NCBI RefSeq assembly: GCF_014646275.1
Contig: NZ_BMND01000002.1
Coordinates: forward strand, 310,001-374,000
DNA from: Streptomyces kronopolitis
Lineage (GTDB): Bacteria; Actinomycetota; Actinomycetes; Streptomycetales; Streptomycetaceae
Length of the DNA stretch: 64,000 nt
Direction of reading: 5' to 3'
The position numbers and the translations under genes are program-made. Under the pieces are notes generated by a model that searched no databases, was not told the origin of the DNA, and saw only the letters and a list, made by a program, of their open reading frames with translations. Below are positions 1 to 9,426 of this stretch, piece after piece; the stretch's first letter is position 1, and the number at the start of each line of letters is the position of its first letter.

Positions 1-501
1 GTAGAGGTCGGTGAAGCCGGCCGGCAGGCCCTGCGGGCCGGGGACGATCCGGGACCCGTTGGTGAGCCAGCCGGTGACGGCGTAGAGGATGCTGCCGGTG
101 CCGAGGGTGGCGATGAAGGAGTCGATCCGCGCGAATTCGACGACGACCCCGTTGAAGACGCCGACGACCGCCCCGCCGAGCACCACCACGAGGCAGGCGA
201 GCGGCCAGGGCCACCCTTCCTCCGCGATCAGCCGCATCGTCATGACGTGCGCGAGGCCCAGTCCGTAGCCGATGGACAGGTCGAACTTCGCGGTGACGAT
301 GGGGATCATCGCGCCGAGCGCGAGGACGGCGGGGATCGACTCGTTGGACAGCACCTCGGAGATGTTGTCCAGGGTGGGAAAGGTGTCCGGCAGCGCCAGC
401 GAGAAGGCGAGGAACAGCAGCACGGTGAGGGCCAGCAGGCCGTAGGCGCCGAGGAGGTGACCCCACCGGCGGCCCAGCGGGGGACGGGGCGAGCGCGTCA
501 T
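1..501 (-). CDS. Sugar ABC transporter permease, RbsC type (partial)
   Basis: Inner-membrane permease of a ribose/monosaccharide-type importer (BPD_transp_2 family). The first 167 codons are present and the rest runs off the left edge; complete family members are about 320-350 residues. Several hydrophobic segments are visible (residues about 18-37, 55-70, 95-120), and the family motif around AKFDLSIG (residues about 71-78) is present. The ATG at 501 overlaps the stop of the upstream ATPase gene as ATGA, so the two are translationally coupled. The substrate cannot be told from this fragment; the binding-protein gene is not in the window and may lie further left. Confidence 0.88.
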   Translation of the reverse strand, partial: MTRSPRPPLGRRWGHLLGAYGLLALTVLLFLAFSLALPDTFPTLDNISEVLSNESIPAVLALGAMIPIVTAKFDLSIGYGLGLAHVMTMRLIAEEGWPWPLACLVVVLGGAVVGVFNGVVVEFARIDSFIATLGTGSILYAVTGWLTNGSRIVPGPQGLPAGFTDLY

Positions 502-2033
502 TGTCTCCTCGTCCCGGTGAGCGCGGTCATGGCCGAGGAGGCGCGGGCGAGTGCGGCGGCGGTCAGCGCCTCGCCGCTCAGCTGCACGGTCACGTCCCCG
601 CGGACGAAGACCAGGGCCCGGTGGCACACCTGGGCGACCTCCTCGAAGTCGGTGGACAGCAGCAGGACCGCGAGGCCGTCGGCCAGCGCCTCCTGGAGCA
701 GGCGGTAGAGCGCGGCCTTGGCGCCGACATCGACCCCGGCGGTCGGCTCCTCCAGGATCAGCAGCCGCCGCTCGCGCCCGAGCCACCGGCCGATCATGAC
801 CTTCTGCTGGTTCCCTCCGGAGAGGGTGGCGATCGGCGCCTCGGTGTCCCCGGGCGACACCGAGAACCGCTCGATCAGGGCGGCCGCCGCGGCGCGCTCG
901 CGGCGGGGGCGGATCCAGTGGACGGCCGGGCCGCCGCCCGCCCGGGGGTTGGCCAGGAAGTTCTCCCGCACCGTCAGTTCGGCGGCGCAGCCCTCCTCCT
1001 GGCGGTTGCTGGTCACCAGGCCGACGCCGGCGGCGACCGCGGCGGCGACCGTGTCGGGCGCGTAGGGCCGCCCGTCGAGCAGGGCCCGCCCGCCGAGGAG
1101 GCGGCCGGCGCCGGCGAGGGCACGGCCCAGTTCCCTGTGCCCGGCGCCGGTGAGGCCCACCATGCCGAGGATTTCCCCCGCGCGCAGTTCCAGGCTGACC
1201 GGTGCGGTGTTCGCGGTCCCCACCCCGTCGAGGCGCAGGACGGCCGGGCCCGCGGCGGGTGCGATCCGGTGGCCGCCCGGGGGACGGCCGACGATGTCGT
1301 GCACGAGGCGGGCCGGGTCGTAGCCGCGCAGCGGGCCCTCGCTGATCAGACGGCCGTCGCGCAGCACGGCGAAGTCGTCGGCGACCCGGTACACCTCGTC
1401 GATGCGGTGGGTGACGTGCACGAGGGCGTGGCCCTGGTCGCGCAGGGTGCGCAGCACGTCGAAGAGCCGGGCGCAGTCCGCCGCCGGGAGGCTGGCGGTC
1501 GGCTCGTCGAGGACGAGGAGCGCGGCCCGGCTGGACAGCGCGCGGGCGAGGGCCACCAGGGAGCGTTCGGCGCGCGGCAGGTCGGCCAGCGGCGTGTCCG
1601 GGTCCAGATGCGCGGCGACGATGCCCAGCGCGGCGGTGGCCTGCCGGCGGGTGCGGCGCCATGACACCAGGCCGGCGCGGCGCGGGTATCCGGCGCCCAG
1701 GGCGATGTTCTCGGCGACCGTCATCCACTCGACCAGCCCCAGGTCCTGATGGATGAACGACATGGCGCGGGAGGCCGCTTCGGTGCCGAGCGGGTGCCCG
1801 GCGACCGTCACCGTGCCCGCGTCGGCGTGATGGACGCCCGCGAGCACCTTGATGAGGGTGGATTTCCCCGCGCCGTTGGGCCCGAGCAGGGCCAGGACGC
1901 GGCCGGGCCGGATGTCGAGGTCGACGGCGTCCAGGGCGAGCGTGCCGCCGAACCGCTTGCCGACGCCGCGGATGCGGACGAGCGGCTCGGGGCCGGGGCG
2001 CGGGGGAGGGCTGCGGTCGGGAGCGTCGTGCAC
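498..2033 (-). CDS. Sugar ABC transporter ATP-binding protein, RbsA type
   Basis: Dual-domain ATPase (511 aa) that powers the ribose-type importer with the overlapping permease. The first nucleotide-binding domain has Walker A GPNGAGKST (51-59), Walker B LLVLDEP and a loose signature (LPRAERSLVALARA). The second has the usual degenerate P-loop (GLTGAGHREL), signature LSGGNQQKV and LLILEEPTAGVD. Length and the tandem-domain layout fit RbsA/MglA/XylG. The GTG start at 2033 has GGAG about 7 nt upstream. It is the first visible gene of a leftward operon. The substrate is unassigned. Confidence 0.9.
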   Translation of the reverse strand: MHDAPDRSPPPRPGPEPLVRIRGVGKRFGGTLALDAVDLDIRPGRVLALLGPNGAGKSTLIKVLAGVHHADAGTVTVAGHPLGTEAASRAMSFIHQDLGLVEWMTVAENIALGAGYPRRAGLVSWRRTRRQATAALGIVAAHLDPDTPLADLPRAERSLVALARALSSRAALLVLDEPTASLPAADCARLFDVLRTLRDQGHALVHVTHRIDEVYRVADDFAVLRDGRLISEGPLRGYDPARLVHDIVGRPPGGHRIAPAAGPAVLRLDGVGTANTAPVSLELRAGEILGMVGLTGAGHRELGRALAGAGRLLGGRALLDGRPYAPDTVAAAVAAGVGLVTSNRQEEGCAAELTVRENFLANPRAGGGPAVHWIRPRRERAAAAALIERFSVSPGDTEAPIATLSGGNQQKVMIGRWLGRERRLLILEEPTAGVDVGAKAALYRLLQEALADGLAVLLLSTDFEEVAQVCHRALVFVRGDVTVQLSGEALTAAALARASSAMTALTGTRRQ

Positions 2034-2164
2034 GGACTTCTCCGGGGGTCGGCCTCGTGGTTCTTCCTGGGGCCCGACGGGCCGGGCCGCACTGCACCCT
2101 TCATGACGCTCTGTGGGATTCCGTCATGGTACGGCCCGTTGTGGCGTGGGCGCCGCAGCCGCCG

Positions 2165-5014
2165 TCAGAGGGCCGGGATGTCGTCGAAAAACCGCTCGGC
2201 GGCGCCCTTTCCGCCGGGGGCCTCCAGCGCGCACTCGGCCCAGATGACCTTGCCGCCGGGGGTGTAGCGGGTGCCCCACGCCTGGGCGAGCTGGGCGACG
2301 AGGAACAGCCCGCGGCCGCCCTCGTCGGTGCTGGCCGCATGGCGCAGGTGCGGGGCGGTGCTGCTGGCGTCGGACACCTCGCAGATCAGGTTGCGGTCGT
2401 GGAGCAGGCGGACCTGGAGGGGGGCGGTGCCGTAGCGGACGGCGTTGGTGACCAGCTCGCTGAGCAGGAGTTCGGTGATGAAGACGGCCTCCTCCAGCCC
2501 CCATGCGGCCAGTTGGCGGGTGACCGCGGCACGGATGCCGGAGACCAGCGACGGGTCGGCGGGCAGGTCCCAGGTGGCGATCCGCCGGCGGTCCAGCGCG
2601 CGGGTGCGGGCGACGAGCAGCGCGATGTCGTCGTCGGGATGCGGCGGCACCACCGTGCGGACCACCTCCTCACAGGTGTCCTCGGGGGAGCGGGCCGGGT
2701 GGGACAGGGCACGGCGGAGCCGGTCCAGGGACATGTCGACATCGCGGTGGCGGTCGGCGAGCAGCCCGTCGGTGTAGAGCACGAGCTGCGAGCCCTCGGG
2801 GAGCGGGAAGGCGGCGGTCTCGAAGGGCAGGCCGCCCAGGCCCAGCGGCGGGCCGGCGGGCAGGTCGGGGATGCTGACGGTGCCGTCGGGGTGGACGAGC
2901 GCGGGCGGCGGGTGGCCGGAGCGGGCCGTCACGCACATCTGCGAGGTGGGGTCGTAGATGGCGTACAGGCAGCTGGCGCCGATGATGCCGGGGCTGTCGG
3001 CGGCGGGGTCCTCGGTGCCCTCGTCCCGGTCGAGGCGCGCCACGAGCTTGTCGAGCTGGGTGAGGACCTCGTCCGGGGGCAGGTCGAGTTCGGCGAAGTT
3101 GCGCGCGGCGGTGCGCAGCCGGCCCATGGTGGCGGCGGCGTGCAGTCCGTGGCCGACGACGTCGCCGACGACGAGGGCGACGCGGGTGCCCGAGAGGGGG
3201 ATCACGTCGAACCAGTCGCCGCCGACCCCGGAGGCGGCCGGCAGGTAGCGGTGGGCGACCTCGACGGCGCTCTGCTCGGGGAAGCGCTGCGGCAGCAGGC
3301 TGTGCTGCAGGGCGAGGACCATGGTGTGTTCGCGGGTGAAACGGCGGGCGTTGTCGATGCAGATGGCGGCGCGGGTGGCGAGCTCCTGGGCCAGCGAACG
3401 GTCGTCGTCGCCGAACGGGGCGGGGTCCTGCGCGCGGTAGAAGCTGGCGATGCCCAGCGCGATGCCGCGGGCGAGGAGCGGGACGGCGATCAGGGAGTGG
3501 ATGCCGTGGCCGAGGATGTGCCGGGCGTGCGGGGCGTCCTGGGCGATCCAGTCCGTGGCGGCCGTCAGGTCGGCTTCGAGGACGGGCTGACGGTTGGTCA
3601 GGCAGCGGATCTGCGGCGTCGTCGGCAGGAGGGCTACCGGTTCACCGGCCGGGTAGAAGGGGTGGTCCGAGTGGATGCCGTGCACGACGGTGCGGTGCAG
3701 GCCGGTCCGCAGGTCGGTCGGCTCCTCGCCGCGCAGCACCGCCTCGGGGAGGTCGATGGTGACGTAGTCGGCCAGCCGCGGGACGGCCATCTCGGCGAGT
3801 TCCCGGGCGGTGCGGCTCACATCCAGGGCGGTGCCGATCCGGGTGCTGGCCTCGGACAGCAGCTCCAGCCGGCGCCGGGCGGCCACGGCGTACGAACCCA
3901 CCCCCGGCTCACCGATCAGCACCACCGGGCCGGCCGCGGCGCCGGGAGCCGGTCCGGTGGATCCGGCGGTGCTCGGCGCGCCGGCCGTCGCGACCGGGCG
4001 GCCGGGGGCGGCGCCGGCACCGTGTCCGGGCGGCGGCGGGGTGAGGGGGCGGGCCTCCGCCGCCGGGCCACCGGGCGGGGTGCCCACGTCGGTGAGGACG
4101 GCGAGGTGCGCGTGCGGCCCGGGCAGCACCGCCTCGATGACGAAGCCCGCCACCCCGGAGGGGCTGGTCACCGGGCGGCTCAGCAGGGTGATCCGGCGGC
4201 CGCCGGGGAGCGTGACCTCGACGGCGGCGCGCTGGCCCGAGGCGATCAGATCGGCGGCCCGCTCCTTGAGCATCAACTCGTCCCGCCAGTCCAGCCCGGT
4301 CCCGGCCGGCTCGCCGTTGTCCGTCGCCGCACCGGCCGCCGCGCGGCCGCGGGCGTCCAAGTAGGCCTGGAGCAGGGCCCGTTCGCGCAGTGAACTCTGG
4401 GTCAGCAGCCGTTGTTCGATGGCGCCGGCCGCCCGGCTGATCACGGTGTTCAGGTCCGCGTCCGCGTCGGCGGGCGGATAGCCGAAGCACAGCACGCCCT
4501 CGATGCGCCCGCTGAGCGGGTCCCGGACGGGAATGGCCGCGCAGGCGTTGGCCTGCGAGCGTTCGGCGAAGTGCTCGGCGCCGTAGACGTTGATCAGCTG
4601 CCGCTCCGCCAGCGCCAGGCCGATGCCGTTGGTCCCGGCGAACTGCTCGGCGAACACGAAGCCCGGCACGCTCTGGATCGCGGCCAGCCGCCTGACCAGC
4701 GAGGCCTCACCGAAGCGGCGTTGCAGCACCGCCCCGTGCCCGTCGGCGAGGCACACATTCATGTTCCGGCCCGCGAACCTGGCCTGGAGCCGGTCCAGCA
4801 CCGGGCCGGCGGCGCGGACCAGCCGGCCGTCCAGATCGATGTCCTGGCGGTAGGGAAGCTCGCAGCCGTCCGGCGAGAGCCCCAGGGACCGGGAGCGCTG
4901 CCAGGAATCGAGGATCGGGCCGCGCACGCCCTCCGGGACCGGACCGCCGTGCAGGAACCGCTCACGGGCGCGTGCGGGGCCGAGGTCGCCTGCCACCAGC
5001 CCCATCCCGATCAC
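2165..5014 (-). CDS. GAF-GAF-SpoIIE phosphatase-HATPase sensor protein
   Basis: Predicted PP2C-type Ser/Thr phosphatase and anti-sigma-like kinase fused in one 949-residue protein. Order: an N-terminal GAF region resembling AcoR-type activators (DSWQRSRSLGL near 37, GTNGIGLALAERQLINVYG near 125), a Pro/Gly-rich linker near 300-375, a second GAF (about 390-560), a SpoIIE/PP2C domain (GGDWFDVIPLSG, VVGDVVGHG), then an RsbW-like HATPase (LLLSELVTNAVRYG; GGRGLFLV). It probably senses a small ligand and controls a SpoIIAA/RsbV-type antagonist; no partner is encoded nearby. Starts are GTG 5014 or ATG 5005; the latter has AGGTG 6 nt upstream and may be the true one. Confidence 0.85.
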   Translation of the reverse strand: MIGMGLVAGDLGPARARERFLHGGPVPEGVRGPILDSWQRSRSLGLSPDGCELPYRQDIDLDGRLVRAAGPVLDRLQARFAGRNMNVCLADGHGAVLQRRFGEASLVRRLAAIQSVPGFVFAEQFAGTNGIGLALAERQLINVYGAEHFAERSQANACAAIPVRDPLSGRIEGVLCFGYPPADADADLNTVISRAAGAIEQRLLTQSSLRERALLQAYLDARGRAAAGAATDNGEPAGTGLDWRDELMLKERAADLIASGQRAAVEVTLPGGRRITLLSRPVTSPSGVAGFVIEAVLPGPHAHLAVLTDVGTPPGGPAAEARPLTPPPPGHGAGAAPGRPVATAGAPSTAGSTGPAPGAAAGPVVLIGEPGVGSYAVAARRRLELLSEASTRIGTALDVSRTARELAEMAVPRLADYVTIDLPEAVLRGEEPTDLRTGLHRTVVHGIHSDHPFYPAGEPVALLPTTPQIRCLTNRQPVLEADLTAATDWIAQDAPHARHILGHGIHSLIAVPLLARGIALGIASFYRAQDPAPFGDDDRSLAQELATRAAICIDNARRFTREHTMVLALQHSLLPQRFPEQSAVEVAHRYLPAASGVGGDWFDVIPLSGTRVALVVGDVVGHGLHAAATMGRLRTAARNFAELDLPPDEVLTQLDKLVARLDRDEGTEDPAADSPGIIGASCLYAIYDPTSQMCVTARSGHPPPALVHPDGTVSIPDLPAGPPLGLGGLPFETAAFPLPEGSQLVLYTDGLLADRHRDVDMSLDRLRRALSHPARSPEDTCEEVVRTVVPPHPDDDIALLVARTRALDRRRIATWDLPADPSLVSGIRAAVTRQLAAWGLEEAVFITELLLSELVTNAVRYGTAPLQVRLLHDRNLICEVSDASSTAPHLRHAASTDEGGRGLFLVAQLAQAWGTRYTPGGKVIWAECALEAPGGKGAAERFFDDIPAL

Positions 5015-5052
5015 CTGCCCGATCGATACGTGCTGCCATGGCCGCCCGTACG

Positions 5053-5103
5053 TGGGGGCGGCGGCACCACGCCCCCAATTGTAGAGCTTTGTACATTTAT
5101 CGG
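5053..5103 (-). promoter_or_regulatory. AT-rich promoter-like patch and inverted repeat upstream of the GAF-SpoIIE gene
   Basis: A short AT-rich island in otherwise very GC-rich DNA. On the minus strand it reads TACAAT at 5083-5078, a good -10 hexamer; no clear -35 is seen. Just downstream is an 8-bp inverted repeat, TGGGGGCG (5053-5060) and CGCCCCCA (5070-5077). The hairpin could be a leader structure or operator for the phosphatase gene, or the terminator of the upstream cyclase gene. Confidence 0.4.
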
Positions 5104-5143
5104 TCGTGACGGAGAGCGGGGGCCAGAAGGGGCAGCGGGGCCG

Positions 5144-6112
5144 TCACAGCACCGCGAGGGGGGTGACGGGCGAGCCCGTGCCGCCGGGGATGTGCAGCGG
5201 GGCCACCATGAAGAGGAACGCGTAGCGCCCCTCCGCGGCGCAGGCGGCGGCGAGCGCTTCGAGGTCGAGGTTGTCCAGGAGCGGCACTCCCATCGCGGCG
5301 AGGGCGAGCGCGTGCACCGGCGAGTGCAGGCCGTCGACGGGCGAGGGCCGCACATCGCTGTCGCCGTCGCCGCCCAGCAGCGCGATCCCGCGCTCGGCAA
5401 GCAGCGGCATGGCGTCCACATGCAGCCCCGCGCTCGCCGCATCGAGGTCCCAGGCGCCCTCCTCGCGGCGGCGGCGCAGGCCGCCGGACCGCAGCAGCAC
5501 CGCGTCGCCCTCGCCGAGGGTCACGCCCAGTGCCCGCTCGGCGGCCGCCAGGTCCTCGGCGTGCACCGCCTGCCCCGGCGCCAGCCAGCGGCAGCCCAGT
5601 ACGGCGGGCAGGTCGAGCAGCACACCCCGGGTCACCAGGGCGCCCAGCGCCGACACCGCGCCGAAGCGGGCACCCGCCGCGTCGACACACTCCCGTGCCG
5701 GGCGGCCGTCGAAGAGCTGCCCGCGGTAGGCGACGTGGCACAGCGCGTCCAGGTGGCTGACCGCCTTGCCGTGGTAGTCGGCGCCGATGAAGTCCTTGTG
5801 GACGGCGGGCTCGCCGGGCTCCGCGTCGCCGGGGTCGGACATGTGGTGCAGGGCGGGCCGGGCGTTGTCCGGGCCGGGGGAGGTGTCCCACGGGCGCGCC
5901 ATCGGGACCACCGTTCCGGAGCGGACGAGCGCGGTGGCCCGCCGTACCCGCTCCGGGGTCACCCGGTTCCAGGCGCCGCGGTCGGCGGCGGACCAGCGGC
6001 CCCAGGAGCGGACCGCCGCGAACAGCGCGTCGAACTCCGCGCGCGAGACGGCGGGCCCGTTGTCCGCACCGCCCGGCGGGGGCGTCGGCGCATCGCTGAG
6101 GTGGCGGGTCAT
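5144..6112 (-). CDS. Cyclase-family protein (kynurenine-formamidase-like hydrolase)
   Basis: 322-residue metal-dependent hydrolase of the cyclase/kynurenine formamidase (Cyclase, PF04199) superfamily. The metal-binding motif appears as SHLDALCHV (residues about 119-127), and GDGDSDVRPS and LHSPVHALAL further on match the family. The N-terminal 50 residues are longer than in KynB-type enzymes, which is usual for this actinobacterial subgroup. The ATG at 6112 follows GGAGG. It lies 40 bp after the upstream PAS-phosphatase gene, so they may be co-transcribed. No tryptophan-degradation genes are near, so the substrate is open. Confidence 0.8.
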   Translation of the reverse strand: MTRHLSDAPTPPPGGADNGPAVSRAEFDALFAAVRSWGRWSAADRGAWNRVTPERVRRATALVRSGTVVPMARPWDTSPGPDNARPALHHMSDPGDAEPGEPAVHKDFIGADYHGKAVSHLDALCHVAYRGQLFDGRPARECVDAAGARFGAVSALGALVTRGVLLDLPAVLGCRWLAPGQAVHAEDLAAAERALGVTLGEGDAVLLRSGGLRRRREEGAWDLDAASAGLHVDAMPLLAERGIALLGGDGDSDVRPSPVDGLHSPVHALALAAMGVPLLDNLDLEALAAACAAEGRYAFLFMVAPLHIPGGTGSPVTPLAVL

Positions 6113-6152
6113 CTGATCGGCGCCTCCAAGGGGGACGGGCCGCCCGGCCGCG

Positions 6153-8240
6153 CTACGCGCCGGGGTCGAAGGGCCGGACGCGGGCGATGAGCAGCGCCAC
6201 GTCATCGGGGTCGTCCGGCCGCCGCAGCGCGGCCAGCAGCCGGTCGCAGGTCTCCTCCAGGGGGCGGTCGGGCGCGTCCAGCAGGCCGCGCAGGGTCTCC
6301 AGGCGTTCGTCGATGGGGTGGTGGCGGGTCTCGACCAGCCCGTCGGTGTACAGCACCAGCTGGTCGCCGGGGGCGAGGCCGAAGGTGACGGTCTCGAAGG
6401 GGACGCCGCCGACGCCGAGCGGGGTGCCGGTGGGGAGGTCCAGGAGGACGGGGTGGCCGCCATGGCGTACCAGGACCGGGGGCAGATGGCCGGCGGTGGC
6501 GATGTGGCACTCGCCGCGGTGCGGGTCGTAGACCGCGTGGACGCAGGTGGCGATGTAGTGCTCCAGCCCCGAGGTGATCTTGTCGAGGTGCTGGAGGACA
6601 TCGGCCGGGTCGAGATCCAGATCGGAGAAGGCGCTGGTGGCGGTGCGCAGCCGGCCCATCGTGGCGGCCGCGTCGATACCGCTGCCCATCACGTCACCCA
6701 CCACGAGCGCCGTCTTGTCGCCCTCCAGCGGGAGGACGTCGTACCAGTCGCCGCCGATCTCGTAGGTGGCCTGCGCGGGCCGGTACCGGGAGGCGATCTC
6801 CAGGCCGGGGAGGTGCGGCGGGTGGTCGGGGAGCAGGCTGCGCTGGAGGGTCTCGGCGGCGTTGCGCACGCTCTGGTGCGAGCGGGCGTTGTCGATGCAC
6901 ACGGCGGCGCGGGAGGCCAGCTCGGCGGCGAGGGCCAGGTCGTCCGCGTCGAAGGGCTGCGGGTTGCCGGCGCGGCTGAGTCCCAGGCAGCCGAGGATGT
7001 GGCCGCGGGCGATGAGCGGGGCCAGCAGGTAGGAGTGCACTCCGGCGCCGGCCAGCAGGGCCGCGGCGCGGTCGCTGCGGGCGATACGGGCCAGGTCGTC
7101 GCGGTCCGCGTGGGAGACCAGGATCGGGCGGCCGGTGCGCACGCACTCGGTGGCCAGCCGGCCGGCCTCGTAGGCGGCGGTCCGGCCGGGCGGGTCGACC
7201 GCCTGGAGGGCCTCGGTGGGGTAGGCGGCCTTCACCGCCAGGGCGCGGAAGAGCGCAGGGCCCTCGCCGCGGCTGGGGCGGTGCTCGCCCAGGACGGAGT
7301 CCAGCACATCGACCGTGCCCAGGTCCGCCAGCTCGGGCACGGTGACCTCGACCAGCTCCCGGGCGGTCTGCCCGACCTCCAGGGTGGTGCCGATGCGTGC
7401 CGAGCCGTCCGCGATCAGGGCCAGCCGCCGCCGGGCCTCGGCGGCCTCCATGGCCGCCTGGTAGCGGTCGGTCACATCCACCACCAGGTCGGCCACCCCG
7501 AGCACCCGCCCCTGGGGGTCCTCCAGCCGGTACAACGAGATCGACCAGGCGTGCTTGTGCTCCGGGTCGGAGGGCGTCCGGCCGACGACGGTGGCCTGGT
7601 CGACCATGGGGACGCCGGTCTCCAGGACCTGCTGCATCGCGGCCTCGGGCACCTCGAACTTCGCGGCGGTCATGATCTCGCGGTAGTGCCGGCCGAGGTG
7701 GTCCTTCGCGGGGATGCCGTGCATCCGCTCCATGGCGGGGTTGACGGCGACATAGCGCAGCTCGGTGTCGAGGATCGCCAGGCCGATGGGGGACTGGGAG
7801 ATCAGCCGGGTGGACAGCGCGACATCGCGCTCCACCTCGCGGAGCGTCGGGGAGTCGGTGGCGAGCCCGAGTGCGTAGAACTCGCCGTGGTCGTCCGTCA
7901 GCCGCATGGTGCGCAGCTCCACCAGCCGTGCGGCGCCGTCCTTGTGCCGGACGGGGAAGGTGCCGCCCCAGCTCCTGCCGGTCTCCATGACGTCGGCGAA
8001 CTTCTTGATCACCAGGTCCCAGTGCTCCTGGTGGATGAGCAGCGGCGCCGCGTACTCCCCGAGCGCCTCCTCCGGGGAGTAGCCGTACAGCTCCTCGGCC
8101 TGCGGGCTCCACAGCACGATCCGGCCCTCGTCGTCCACCAGCACCGCGGCGACGGCGAGGAGGTCCATCAGCCCGCTCGGCTGCGACGACCCGGCCTCCG
8201 GTCCGCCGGCGGCAGCGGAAGGCACCTCGGCTGCGCTCAC
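6153..8240 (-). CDS. PAS-PAS-GAF-SpoIIE serine/threonine phosphatase
   Basis: 695-residue cytoplasmic sensor phosphatase. Two PAS domains come first (residues about 25-145 and 150-270; the second with a PAC-like end), then a GAF domain (about 280-445), then a C-terminal PP2C/SpoIIE domain with GGDWYDVLPLEG, VVGDVMGSG and LVLYTDGLVE. No HATPase is attached, unlike the phosphatase at 2165-5014. The GTG start at 8240 has AAGGAG 8 nt upstream; further upstream the frame is open but lacks coding character. It probably dephosphorylates an anti-anti-sigma factor in a partner-switching pathway; no such partner lies adjacent. Confidence 0.85.
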   Translation of the reverse strand: MSAAEVPSAAAGGPEAGSSQPSGLMDLLAVAAVLVDDEGRIVLWSPQAEELYGYSPEEALGEYAAPLLIHQEHWDLVIKKFADVMETGRSWGGTFPVRHKDGAARLVELRTMRLTDDHGEFYALGLATDSPTLREVERDVALSTRLISQSPIGLAILDTELRYVAVNPAMERMHGIPAKDHLGRHYREIMTAAKFEVPEAAMQQVLETGVPMVDQATVVGRTPSDPEHKHAWSISLYRLEDPQGRVLGVADLVVDVTDRYQAAMEAAEARRRLALIADGSARIGTTLEVGQTARELVEVTVPELADLGTVDVLDSVLGEHRPSRGEGPALFRALAVKAAYPTEALQAVDPPGRTAAYEAGRLATECVRTGRPILVSHADRDDLARIARSDRAAALLAGAGVHSYLLAPLIARGHILGCLGLSRAGNPQPFDADDLALAAELASRAAVCIDNARSHQSVRNAAETLQRSLLPDHPPHLPGLEIASRYRPAQATYEIGGDWYDVLPLEGDKTALVVGDVMGSGIDAAATMGRLRTATSAFSDLDLDPADVLQHLDKITSGLEHYIATCVHAVYDPHRGECHIATAGHLPPVLVRHGGHPVLLDLPTGTPLGVGGVPFETVTFGLAPGDQLVLYTDGLVETRHHPIDERLETLRGLLDAPDRPLEETCDRLLAALRRPDDPDDVALLIARVRPFDPGA

Positions 8241-8670
8241 CCCGGCACTCCTTCCGTCCGCCGGACCACGGGGCCCTTCCCGTCCACCCGACCACGGGGC
8301 CTGCCGTTCCGCCTGATGACGGGCCTTCCCCGCTCCGTTCGGCGGCCGGTCCGCGGAGCCGGCTCGTGCCCGCTCCGGCCCGGCGGCTGCCCCGGCTTCC
8401 ATGGTCCCCTGGATCGTCCGACCGCACCTCCGTCCGGCCGGGACCAGCGCTTTCGCCCCCGGCGAGGGGTCCCGGTCGCGGTGCGCGGGCGCTCCCGCAC
8501 GGGTTGGCTGCTGTGCACCACGCCGCCCCCCCCGCGCAGCGTGCTCCCGTGCCCTCCGGCACGGAGCCCGGTGCCACAATCGCGGGAGATGCCCCGCGCG
8601 GTGCGTCCGCCGCATCCGGCGCATGCCGTACCTCCGGTGCGTGGGGCCGCTGACGGAGAGGCGCTGAGGC
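8241..8670. other. Divergent intergenic region, no gene seen
   Basis: 430 bp between the leftward PAS-phosphatase and the rightward hydrolase. It holds both ribosome binding sites and must hold both promoters, but no clear -10/-35 pair was identified. A run of eight C near 8526-8535 is the only conspicuous feature. The open frames across it look like GC-skew shadows. Confidence 0.5.
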
Positions 8671-9426
8671 ATGGCGACATTCGTCCTCGTGCACGGAGCG
8701 ATGCACGGCGGCTGGGCCTGGCGCGAGGTGCGTGCGCGGCTCCAGCGGGCGGGGCACCTGGTGTTCACCCCGACCCTCACCGGGCAGGGAGAGCGCCGCG
8801 GGTCGCTCACCCCTGACGTCGGGGTCGAGACGCATGTCGCCGATCTCACCGAGCTGCTCTGGTTCGAGGATCTGCGCGAGGTGCATCTGGTGCTGCACAG
8901 CTACGCCGGGATCCTCGCCGGACCACTGGCGCAGCGGGCCGGCGAACGGCTGGCCGGTGTGGTGTTCCTCGGCTCCTTCCTCGCCGGCCCCGGGCAGTCG
9001 CTGCTGGACGTCGAACCCGCCGCGACCGCCGCCCGCTACCGCCGGGAGGTGGCCGCCGGGGACGGCTGGCGGCTCCCGGCGAGCCCGGCGTTCCTCGACC
9101 TGTGGGGTGTCACCGACCCCGGCCTGCGGGCCTGGGCCGGGCCGCGCCTGACCGACTTCCCGTTCCGTTGTCAGACGGACCCGGTCGCCTACGACCCCGG
9201 GGCCCTCGACCGGATCCGCACGGTCTATGTGCGGCACACCGACCCGCCCCTGGAGAGCCTGACGCGCTTTCACGAGCAGGCGCTGGCCGCCGGCTGGGAG
9301 ACCTACGACCTGCACTGCGGCCACGACATGATGCTCGCCGACCCGCAGGCCACGGCGGACCTCCTGGTGCGCATCGCCGAGGGCCCGCCGGCCGGGCCGC
9401 ACCGGGACGGGCATCCGTCCGCGTAG
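8671..9426 (+). CDS. Alpha/beta hydrolase (esterase of the Pir7b/SABP2-like group)
   Basis: 251-residue soluble hydrolase. The N-terminus FVLVHGAMHGGWAW is the strand plus oxyanion HG of the alpha/beta fold; the nucleophile is in LHSYAG (Ser near residue 72); the catalytic His is likely in CGHDMML near 215. This small-esterase layout is shared with plant methyl-salicylate esterases and many actinobacterial paralogues, so the natural substrate cannot be inferred. It is a single gene divergent from the PAS-phosphatase. Confidence 0.82.
   Translation: MATFVLVHGAMHGGWAWREVRARLQRAGHLVFTPTLTGQGERRGSLTPDVGVETHVADLTELLWFEDLREVHLVLHSYAGILAGPLAQRAGERLAGVVFLGSFLAGPGQSLLDVEPAATAARYRREVAAGDGWRLPASPAFLDLWGVTDPGLRAWAGPRLTDFPFRCQTDPVAYDPGALDRIRTVYVRHTDPPLESLTRFHEQALAAGWETYDLHCGHDMMLADPQATADLLVRIAEGPPAGPHRDGHPSA

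Noticed and set aside
2057..4393. Long plus-strand open frame (778 codons) across the GAF-SpoIIE gene
   Set aside because: Translation is Gly/Val/Ala/Arg-rich without motifs; it is the antisense shadow of a confidently identified protein.
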